A DNA stretch of 64,000 bases from Nitrosospira sp. (GTDB lineage: Bacteria; Pseudomonadota; Gammaproteobacteria; Burkholderiales; Nitrosomonadaceae): assembly GCA_013821425.1 (NCBI GenBank), contig JACDGV010000004.1, positions 1-64,000 of the forward strand, written 5' to 3'. Position 1 is the stretch's first letter. Each line of letters starts with the position of its first letter. Of this stretch, positions 56,953 through 64,000 are shown piece after piece. The position numbers and the translations under genes were made by a program. The notes beneath the pieces were generated by a model. The model saw only the letters and a program-made list of their open reading frames with translations, was not told the origin of the DNA and searched no databases.

Positions 56953-57460
56953 GAAAAAGGAAAATACAGGCCGGAACCCTTACAGGAAGCGGGTTCAGCA
57001 CACTAGCACAGAGTCCGAATGTGGACGTTTTTATGAAAAATTGCGGATAAAAAACGGAGTTGACGAGGTCGTTCCAGGGATATGGAACATGGAAAAACCT
57101 TCCGGCCCGAGGGCGAAGCAGGGAAACCGTTCAGAACAAGACGGGGGTGGCTACAAACTGGGCGAACAGCGTGGGCTATGTATACGCACTTTAGGGCGTC
57201 CGCCCACCAGTGTTGGCAGATTGGTGACAGCGCAGCAGCGCGTGCAGTTCGGGGCTTGCCGGGGAGCGACCGCATAGCCCCTTGCACGGAGGCATCAAGT
57301 TGCGGCAGTAAAGAGCACTGGTTTACATCGCGCACCCATGCTCTGCACCCCAAACACGACGCCTACCCGCAGCCTCGGGTGATTTGCTCCATCGGGTGCG
57401 GGCGGCCATTCCTTTCGTTGGTTTTGTTGGGGGATGAGTTATCCGCGTCCTTTCTTCATG

Positions 57461-58453
57461 TCATGGGCGGACGTGCCAGCGCGTGGACATCCCGGCCATC
57501 ATGTGATCGTCGACATGACAGTGCATCAGCCACTCGCCAGTCGAACGCGGGACCATATCGACCGAAGTCATGCTCGCAGGCAATACTTCAACGACATCGG
57601 TGCGCCGTCCACGGTCGAGTACCGTTTGCCCATGCCAATGGATGGTATGGTTGTCGGCTTCATTCCCCAACGCGACGACATGCCAGCGAACGCGCTTCCC
57701 CAGACTTGTTTCATAGCCTTCCAGGTTGCCGAAGATTCGGCCGTTGATCGCGTGCTTCATCCCGCTTTCTTCGCCGTTCTCCTCGTTGAAAATCATGAAG
57801 AGCGCTGTGAATTCCTGATCCACGTCATGCGGCGCAGGGTTAGAAGGGGAACGCGCCATTCCCTTGCGGGTGACGACGATGGTACCCACCAGACCGAGAT
57901 TTTTATCTTCCTCTTCCATCACGTGGGAATGGTAGAGCCAGACTATGGAGGAGGGATCGGCGGGGCCTGGACCTGCGTCTTCATCCGCGACCCAGGTGTA
58001 AGTGTAGGATTTGTTCGGGGGCACGCTCGCACCTTCGCCAGTTCCATCTGCGCCTTCATTGTCCTTGTCGTAGAGCACTCCGTGCGGGTGCATGGACAGG
58101 GGCCTGTCCGTTTTGTTGCGAAAATGAATTCTGATGGTATCTCCCACCTCCGCCCGGATCTGAGGACCCAGAATTCCCATTGATTTGGGCTGGGGCACCT
58201 GTTTGGTATAGCTGCCGTCCGTATAACCGATATAACGGTATTTCGGGTAAATCAGCGTTGCGCCCCACACCCCGAGGCCCGCATGGGAGTCGATCAGGTT
58301 CTTTCCCGATGGGGCGTAATTCCAAGGTGTCTTTTCCGCCGCTATCCAGTATTCCCTTACTGCCGCCTGGGCTGCCTGCACCGGGAACAATACCCAGCAA
58401 GTCATGATAAAAACAGCTATCGCCGTGATTTTGCCTGCATAACCAGAATTCAT
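57461..58453 (-). CDS. Two-domain multicopper oxidase, exported
   Basis: Signal peptide; copper motifs MHPHGV, WLYHSHV, HTIHWHGQ, HCHVDDHMMAGM. Confidence 0.93.
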   Translation of the reverse strand: MNSGYAGKITAIAVFIMTCWVLFPVQAAQAAVREYWIAAEKTPWNYAPSGKNLIDSHAGLGVWGATLIYPKYRYIGYTDGSYTKQVPQPKSMGILGPQIRAEVGDTIRIHFRNKTDRPLSMHPHGVLYDKDNEGADGTGEGASVPPNKSYTYTWVADEDAGPGPADPSSIVWLYHSHVMEEEDKNLGLVGTIVVTRKGMARSPSNPAPHDVDQEFTALFMIFNEENGEESGMKHAINGRIFGNLEGYETSLGKRVRWHVVALGNEADNHTIHWHGQTVLDRGRRTDVVEVLPASMTSVDMVPRSTGEWLMHCHVDDHMMAGMSTRWHVRP

Positions 58454-58570
58454 CTTTGCTCCAAAACCGTTGCTCGGAAAATCTGCCCGAAGAGCCTACA
58501 GTTGCAACACTTGGGCAAGCACGGGGTTGGCCTCACCCGGGCTGTGACCGCGTGCCCGGGTTGCGGTGGC

Positions 58571-59632
58571 TTACAAGGTCGATAAAGGGCTCTTTCCTTG
58601 AACAGGTCTCGCATCCCCTGGCGCTGCGGCCAGTCCGGCCGATGCGGCTAATGCGGCCAGAGTAGCGACACCCTTGTGAAATGTGCGCAAATTGGACCGG
58701 TGAAGCAATACGCAGAGCTTGCCGGAACGCTTGCAGTAGCGCTTTACCGTGAAATAATCATGGTGGTTTATGCAATCGACCGGACAGATCACCATATCGG
58801 TGTGAGCAAGCAGGGCAGGTAGATGGTCTACGCCTGTTCGGGCGCCGCAACGATAGAGGAGCAGGCTCCCGCCGGAAGCTTCGACCATGCGACAGTACTC
58901 GGGGTAGAGCGCAGCGCGCCCGCCTACACACAGGATGCAGCGTCCCGCAAGGTCGAAATCATCCCGAAGGGCGAGCTTCTTTTCGTCACAATTATCGCGG
59001 TCCCAGGCGGACTCTAGGCTGGCTGCGCTGTGAGAGCCCAGGACCTTGACCAGGGGTACCATATCAATCTCGCGTCGGGCCGGGTTTCCTGTGTCCGCGA
59101 GCTTGAGCTCAAGCTTAACGTGCTCCGGCAACTCCCGGTGGCCTTCACGGCCTTCAGCCAACCCCGGTCCGGCGCGCGCGCGCTCTGCTGGCACAAGAGG
59201 GGATTCATTCGAAAATTCCGTGGCGCGCCCTGCCTTGAGCGGCGACGCTTGCGGCGTAAGAATTGCGCTGGGATAGGTGCCGAGAAACCGGCCGAGGAAC
59301 TGGGCGGCTTTTTTTTCCACCAATTCCTGTATGCCGTGGGTAATTGAGTTATAAGCGTTGGGGCGCTTTATACCGCCAGCGGTATCCGTTCCCGGATCAG
59401 ATTCCTGATAAACGGCAATGGCTTTTAGAGTACGAAGGCAATTAAACAGAACCGCAGCAACGTAAGGTGCGTCAGAAATCAGAAAGGGGACAGCGTCGCC
59501 AGAGGCCGCTGAGATTGATAGCTGTTCCACAGCCCATGCTCCGTGATGACAAGTCAGAAAAAAAAGCTGGCTTGCCTTGGGATGGGCTGGCTGGCTAAAA
59601 ATGCCGCTGGCATAGGAGAAACCCAGCGGCAA
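58571..59632 (-). CDS. DUF2325-like domain protein (C-terminal), N-terminus/start uncertain
   Basis: C-terminal GRCILCVGGRAALYPEYCRMVEASGGSLLLYRCGARTGVDHLPALLAHTDMVICPVDCINHHDYFTVKRYCKRSGKLCVLLHRS. The ORF track's start at 59632 is a TTG lying inside a terminator-like hairpin. Confidence 0.75.
   Translation of the reverse strand: MPLGFSYASGIFSQPAHPKASQLFFLTCHHGAWAVEQLSISAASGDAVPFLISDAPYVAAVLFNCLRTLKAIAVYQESDPGTDTAGGIKRPNAYNSITHGIQELVEKKAAQFLGRFLGTYPSAILTPQASPLKAGRATEFSNESPLVPAERARAGPGLAEGREGHRELPEHVKLELKLADTGNPARREIDMVPLVKVLGSHSAASLESAWDRDNCDEKKLALRDDFDLAGRCILCVGGRAALYPEYCRMVEASGGSLLLYRCGARTGVDHLPALLAHTDMVICPVDCINHHDYFTVKRYCKRSGKLCVLLHRSNLRTFHKGVATLAALAASAGLAAAPGDARPVQGKSPLSTL
59596..59630 (-). 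terminator. Rho-independent terminator downstream of bfr
   Basis: Minus strand GCCGCTGG-GTTTCTCCTATG-CCAGCGGC-ATTTTTA: 8-bp perfect stem plus T-run. Confidence 0.75.
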
Positions 59633-59641
59633 CGGATAAAC

Positions 59642-60106
59642 TTACATCTGGCTCTGCAGCCAGTTCTGGATGCCGACTTTCTGCATGACCTGGAGCTGGG
59701 TTTCCAGCCAGTCGATGTGTTTCTCGGTATCTTCCAGTATTTCCTTCAACAGCTCTCGCGACACATAATCCTTTGCCCCTTCGCAAGCGGCAATACCGCC
59801 TAGCAGTGTCTCGCGTGCAGCCAGTTCCAGCCTAAGGTCGCAATCAACGCATTCTTCAGCCTTCTCGCCGATCAGGAGCTTGCCGAGTTCCTGCAGATTG
59901 GGCAATCCCTCCAGAAACAGGATACGCTCGATCAGCGCATCGGCATGTTTCATTTCCTCTATGGACTCGTCGTATTCTTTTTTTCCCAGACCGTCGAAGC
60001 CCCAATTCCTATACATGCGGGCATGAAGGAAATACTGATTGATGGCGGTCAATTCATGTTGCAGTTGGCGGTTGAGCCACTGGATGATGTCTGCGCTGCT
60101 TTTCAT
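59642..60106 (-). CDS. bfr: Bacterioferritin
   Basis: LNRQLQHELTAINQYFLHARMYRNWGFDGLGKKEYDESIEEMKHADALIERILFLEGLPNLQ. Confidence 0.97.
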   Translation of the reverse strand: MKSSADIIQWLNRQLQHELTAINQYFLHARMYRNWGFDGLGKKEYDESIEEMKHADALIERILFLEGLPNLQELGKLLIGEKAEECVDCDLRLELAARETLLGGIAACEGAKDYVSRELLKEILEDTEKHIDWLETQLQVMQKVGIQNWLQSQM

Positions 60107-60108
60107 GT

Positions 60109-60342
60109 TTATGCCTCCTCAGGCGAGATCTCGCGTAGGCGAGTGGGTTTGGGTAGATGATGTTGTGTCGTGGTTTTTTGCATCAGTGCTTTTTCCAGTA
60201 CCTCCTTGGCATGGCAGGCACATATACCGCACTGTTCGCTCACGCCCAGGCAGGTTTTCAAATCCCGCATCCGGTCCGCGCCCTTGTGGACAGCTTCCCG
60301 GATAGCAGTATCGGTTACACCTTTGCAGACACAAATATACAT
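60109..60342 (-). CDS. bfd: Bacterioferritin-associated ferredoxin
   Basis: MYICVCKGVTDTAIREAVHKGA...LGVSEQCGICACHAKEVL: [2Fe-2S] cysteine pattern. Confidence 0.95.
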   Translation of the reverse strand: MYICVCKGVTDTAIREAVHKGADRMRDLKTCLGVSEQCGICACHAKEVLEKALMQKTTTQHHLPKPTRLREISPEEA

Positions 60343-60361
60343 GAAGAGCGCCTTAAGTCTA

Positions 60362-60556
60362 CTATTTAGTCAAAATCAGCTTGCCGTTGCGGGTACGCCG
60401 CAATCGATATTGCTCGCCGCGGTGCTGAATGAAAACCTCGTCTCCGTGGGCAAAAAGGGTATCGCTGTAGATGCGCCTGTTCCGGTCCAGCATGGCGACA
60501 TTCTGGACATTCTGTTTATCCACGTGAGTTTCCGGAACTGCAAGTACCTTATCCAT
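60362..60556 (-). CDS. hemP: Hemin uptake protein HemP
   Basis: DRNRRIYSDTLFAHGDEVFIQHRGEQYRLRRTRNGKLILTK. Confidence 0.92.
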   Translation of the reverse strand: MDKVLAVPETHVDKQNVQNVAMLDRNRRIYSDTLFAHGDEVFIQHRGEQYRLRRTRNGKLILTK

Positions 60557-60580
60557 TTGGGGCGTCCCCGCGATTATTAA

Positions 60581-60595
60581 TGAGAATGATTCGTA
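60581..60595. promoter_or_regulatory. Candidate Fur box upstream of hemP-bfd-bfr
   Basis: TGAGAATGATTCGTA vs 7-1-7 Fur consensus TGATAATGATTATCA (11/15), 24 nt before the hemP ATG. Confidence 0.6.
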
Positions 60596-61525
60596 ATTAT
60601 ATTCACTTCTAACAGAAACACAAGGCCCCTGGTGAAAAAAATTTTTTTGCCTGGTTCAGAATGGGTGTAACGTACGCAGGCTGTATCGAGTAGCCAACAA
60701 TCTGGCGTTACAGGTTCCGCAATAAACGCCGCCGAAGGTGGCGAATTATTAGCAATCTACAACTCAAAGTACAACTCATAGCCGGCTCTGCTCGACGTCC
60801 GCTCCCGCACTCTCGAAATCCGTATCCGGTACGTCGATATAGCAGATTTTTGTTCACGCGGCCCCCAATGGCTGAGGCAAGAGCGCTCGAAGTCGGGGAC
60901 AAAATGGATGAAGGTCCCTGACCAAGCACAAAATATCGAGCCTCTCGGTGCTTGCGGACATCATCAAATCAACGTACAGCGCAGCCAGATATTTCACTCT
61001 GGAAGATAGAGACAGCTCTCCCCTCACATTCTGTCTGGGGATTGGCGCGGCCTGGATTTCGTCAAGATGTCGTAATATTGCCGCGTTCATCCCGCGGACA
61101 ACATAGTAGAATGCCCATCAAACCGCGGATGCATGTTTGACGTCGCAAGGATACATGGAGCACCTGCCATCAACTTCCAAATTCTGGCTGACTATTTCTG
61201 GTGCATGCGGGTTCGCCTCCACCCTTCTTGAATGGCTTCCGCAGAGCGCCATGCTGGCGAGATCCGGAATGCTTACGAACCACACGACGAAAGTGATAGC
61301 CTGTTCCGCCATGCCCGATAGCGCAGCGAGCGTAGCCAGGGGGGCGTCGGCTTCACTGCAATCCGTAGAGAATAATGCTGCGGAACAAGACCTGCTTGAT
61401 GAGTCCCCGGCAACGGGACACGAGCACTCGCGTTTCCGCCTTTCTCACAAACCGAGATCATTCCAATGAACTGCTGCCGCGCCCTCCTGCCGGCAAATCC
61501 GGCGGGTTATCCAGGGATTTTCTGA

Positions 61526-62308
61526 ATGTTTGCGACCGCATTACGCGATTTAAGCGCAAGCCTTGCCGCATGGCGGCTCTGGTCCCTTCTGGGCTGGCTG
61601 GAAATCCGCCAACGCTATGCTCGCTCCAAGCTTGGACCGTTCTGGCTGACAATCAGCATGGGCGTCATAGTCGGTTCGATCGGTATAGTCTATGGCACGC
61701 TTTTTAACCAGAACCTCGCCGACTATCTACCCATGATGGGAATTGGGCTGGTTTTCTGGAGCTTGCTCACCGGCATTATTAATGAAAGTTGCCTGGCATA
61801 CATCAACTCGGCGGGCTACATCCGGCAGACCTCAACACCCAAGCTGCTGTTCATGCTCCAGGTCGGCTGGCGCAACTTAATGATCTTCTTGCATAACTTT
61901 GTCATAGTAATTTTGCTGCTAGCGGTTTTTGGCTCAAAGGACTGGTCTACTCTTCCAATATTCATCCCTGGTCTTGTACTGTTTATCCTCAACGCGCTAT
62001 GGATTGGACAAGTCGCTGGCGTAATATCGGCACGGTTTCGTGATCTCCCGCAAATTACCGCAGCCATGCTGCAGATGGCATTTTATGTCACACCGATTTT
62101 GTATCATCCAAGCATGCTCAACAAGCATCAATGGATTGTGGACTTCAACCCGTTCGCCCATCTACTCGACCTGGTTCGCGGTCCCTTGATCGGCGACCCT
62201 CCAAGTGTCCTGACATGGTGCGTGACAGGGGTTATGGCAGTACTGGGCTGGCTGCTGGCATTGGCGTTGACCGAACGCTACCTCAAGCGCATTCCCTACT
62301 GGGTATAG
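61526..62308 (+). CDS. ABC-2 type polysaccharide/polyol-phosphate export permease (Wzm-like)
   Basis: WLEIRQRYARSKLGPFWLTISMGVIVGSIGIVYGTLF; six TM segments; followed by its ATPase. Confidence 0.92.
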   Translation: MFATALRDLSASLAAWRLWSLLGWLEIRQRYARSKLGPFWLTISMGVIVGSIGIVYGTLFNQNLADYLPMMGIGLVFWSLLTGIINESCLAYINSAGYIRQTSTPKLLFMLQVGWRNLMIFLHNFVIVILLLAVFGSKDWSTLPIFIPGLVLFILNALWIGQVAGVISARFRDLPQITAAMLQMAFYVTPILYHPSMLNKHQWIVDFNPFAHLLDLVRGPLIGDPPSVLTWCVTGVMAVLGWLLALALTERYLKRIPYWV

Positions 62309-62311
62309 CCG

Positions 62312-63079
62312 ATGAGTTTAATACAGTTGCAGAACGTTAGCGTGGATCTGCCGGTGTTTGAAATGGGAGGTCGTTCCCTGAAAAAGCGGCTCGTCGCGCT
62401 AGGGCGGCGCGACCGTATCGCCAAGGATAACGACGGCGTTGTGGTCGTAAGGGCGCTGGACAGTTTGAACCTGACCCTGCAAGAGGGAGACCGCGTGGGG
62501 TTGATTGGCCGCAATGGCGCCGGGAAGAGTACACTGCTGCGAGTACTGGCCGGCATTTATCCCCCAACGTCCGGGCACATCTACAGTCGTGGCCGCATCG
62601 TGCCCCTGCTGGATATCAGCCTGGGCATGGATGAGCTCTCGACCGGCCGGCAGAACGTCCGCCTGCGCGGCCTCCTGCTTGGCATGAGCGATGCTGAAAT
62701 CCGGCGCAAAACGGAGGAGATCGCTACGTTCACCGAGCTTGGCGACCATCTGGACCTGCCCCTTCGCACGTATTCCAGCGGCATGCGCCTGCGGCTGGCG
62801 TTTGCGGTCTCCACTGCTGTGGATGCCGATATCCTGCTTCTGGACGAAGTCATCGGTGTAGGCGACGTGTCCTTCATGAAAAAAGCCGAGGAACGCATGC
62901 TGGATTTGCATAACCGCGCCAAGATCGTAGTTCTTGCTTCGCACAGTGATGAGGTAATCCGCAAGATGTGCAATAAAGCACTGTGGATGGATCGTGGGCG
63001 CGCCCGGGAATTTGGTACGGTTGATTTTGTGACAGGGAAGTATATCGAGGAACAGGCAACGAGCATGCTGCCGCCGTAA
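62312..63079 (+). CDS. ABC transporter ATP-binding protein, polysaccharide export type (Wzt-like, no C-terminal extension)
   Basis: GLIGRNGAGKSTLLRVLAGIYPPTSG, TYSSGMRLRLAFAV, LLLDEVIGVGD. Confidence 0.94.
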   Translation: MSLIQLQNVSVDLPVFEMGGRSLKKRLVALGRRDRIAKDNDGVVVVRALDSLNLTLQEGDRVGLIGRNGAGKSTLLRVLAGIYPPTSGHIYSRGRIVPLLDISLGMDELSTGRQNVRLRGLLLGMSDAEIRRKTEEIATFTELGDHLDLPLRTYSSGMRLRLAFAVSTAVDADILLLDEVIGVGDVSFMKKAEERMLDLHNRAKIVVLASHSDEVIRKMCNKALWMDRGRAREFGTVDFVTGKYIEEQATSMLPP

Positions 63080-63270
63080 TTTATTCACCGGCCTGAGGGG
63101 GAAATGCCCCCCACCTGGGGAGTTTTGACGGACAGCAATGGAGAGATGATTGAAATCATTTTCCAACCGCAGGCGCTCAGGCATATGATTCTTTTGGTTT
63201 CCATGTCGGAACCACAATTGTAGAATTTTGCGATTAAGCAGCGCTATTAGCTAAGGGTACTAAGGGTAAG

Positions 63271-63978
63271 ATGGGTGACAAAGTGGATGAAAGTTTGGGT
63301 ATTGGGCTTGCAGCCGGCGATTTGCACTATCGCGCCTATGTTGGCCCGCCGGAGGATTACGACTTGGTGGCGGCAATGAGCTTTGGATTGCTTACCTCGC
63401 TTGGACTGAGAGGCCGTCATAGATTGTTGGATATTGGCTGCGGCTCGTGCCGGCTAGGACGCTTATTTATACCCTATTTAAATAAAGGAAAATACTTTGG
63501 TTTAGAACCAAACGAATGGCTGGTAAAGGAAGGGATAGCAAGGGAGATCGGTAATGATCTGATACAGCTTAAAAGTCCGATCTTTACCTTCGGTGATTCT
63601 GTTGACCAGATCGCCAAACCGGCATTTTTTGATTTTGCAATCGCGCAGTCCATTTTTAGCCACTGTGGGCAGGACCTGCTCGAAAAGCATCTGGCTGCCA
63701 TTTCAGATTCGCTAAAGCCCAACGGTGCGCTAGTAGCAACATTTATTGCCGGGGACGTTGATTCAAACCAAGAAGGCTGGGTATATCCAGGCTGTACTTC
63801 CTACAACTTGAACAGTATGAGAACGATGGCATGCGCTGGCGGTTTCAATTTTCTCTTGCTTGACTGGCTGCATCCTCGTCAGAACTGGGCGTTATTTGCT
63901 AAACCAGATTTCGATACATCATGGCTGCGAGATCGGCCGGTAACCTGGAATACGTGGCTAAAGCATGGGCCAAAATAG
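63271..63978 (+). CDS. Class I SAM-dependent methyltransferase
   Basis: HRLLDIGCGSCRLGRLFIPYLNKGKYFGLEPN; located next to the exporter genes. Confidence 0.82.
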   Translation: MGDKVDESLGIGLAAGDLHYRAYVGPPEDYDLVAAMSFGLLTSLGLRGRHRLLDIGCGSCRLGRLFIPYLNKGKYFGLEPNEWLVKEGIAREIGNDLIQLKSPIFTFGDSVDQIAKPAFFDFAIAQSIFSHCGQDLLEKHLAAISDSLKPNGALVATFIAGDVDSNQEGWVYPGCTSYNLNSMRTMACAGGFNFLLLDWLHPRQNWALFAKPDFDTSWLRDRPVTWNTWLKHGPK

Positions 63979-64000
63979 GCTGGTAGAAATCGGTCCAACT

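Noticed and set aside
57082-57747. Possible luxR in the gap upstream of luxI
   Set aside because: Translations of both strands lack AHL-binding or GerE HTH motifs; the ORF also runs antisense into the multicopper oxidase.
57434-58183. 249-aa plus-strand ORF
   Set aside because: Antisense to the multicopper oxidase, which has all copper motifs and a signal peptide.
60708-61469. Several small ORFs (73, 78, 64 and 110 aa) between hemP and the ABC exporter
   Set aside because: Overlapping on both strands, no motifs and no clear RBS; cannot support any as a gene.
62399-63217. 272-aa minus-strand ORF
   Set aside because: Antisense to the Wzt-like ATPase.

Overview
The window is a chromosomal segment of a betaproteobacterium. 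An ammonia oxidiser of the Nitrosospira type is my inference, from an amoC-like N-terminus at the left edge, an orphan LuxI and a two-domain multicopper oxidase. Most of it is conserved housekeeping sequence: priA, argH, prfC, a yejABEF-type ABC importer, fabI, ppiD, tRNA-Asp/tRNA-Val/hup/lon/clpX/clpP/tig/tRNA-Leu, hpnD, groEL/groES with a perfect CIRCE, bioA, dacB, trpE/gph/rpe, apaG, der/bamB/yfgM/hisS/ispG/rodZ/rlmN/ndk, purL and nnrDE. The accessory regions are about 44.5-47.8 kb (ChaN-PDZ protein coupled to an atypical M1 metallopeptidase), 53.8-60.6 kb (peroxiredoxin, ferritin-like proteins, LuxI with a receiver-like partner, multicopper oxidase, DUF2325-like protein, hemP/bfd/bfr) and 61.5-64 kb (polysaccharide-type ABC exporter plus methyltransferase). 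The strongest non-routine signals are a lux-box-like palindrome upstream of a luxI that has no adjacent luxR, a receiver-like ORF that appears translationally coupled to that luxI, the ChaN-PDZ/M1 pair lacking a canonical GAMEN motif, and a dispersed CTAAGGAAGCCCTGAAC repeat family. I found no CRISPR array, intact transposase or prophage. All family calls come from reading motifs; no database search was run.
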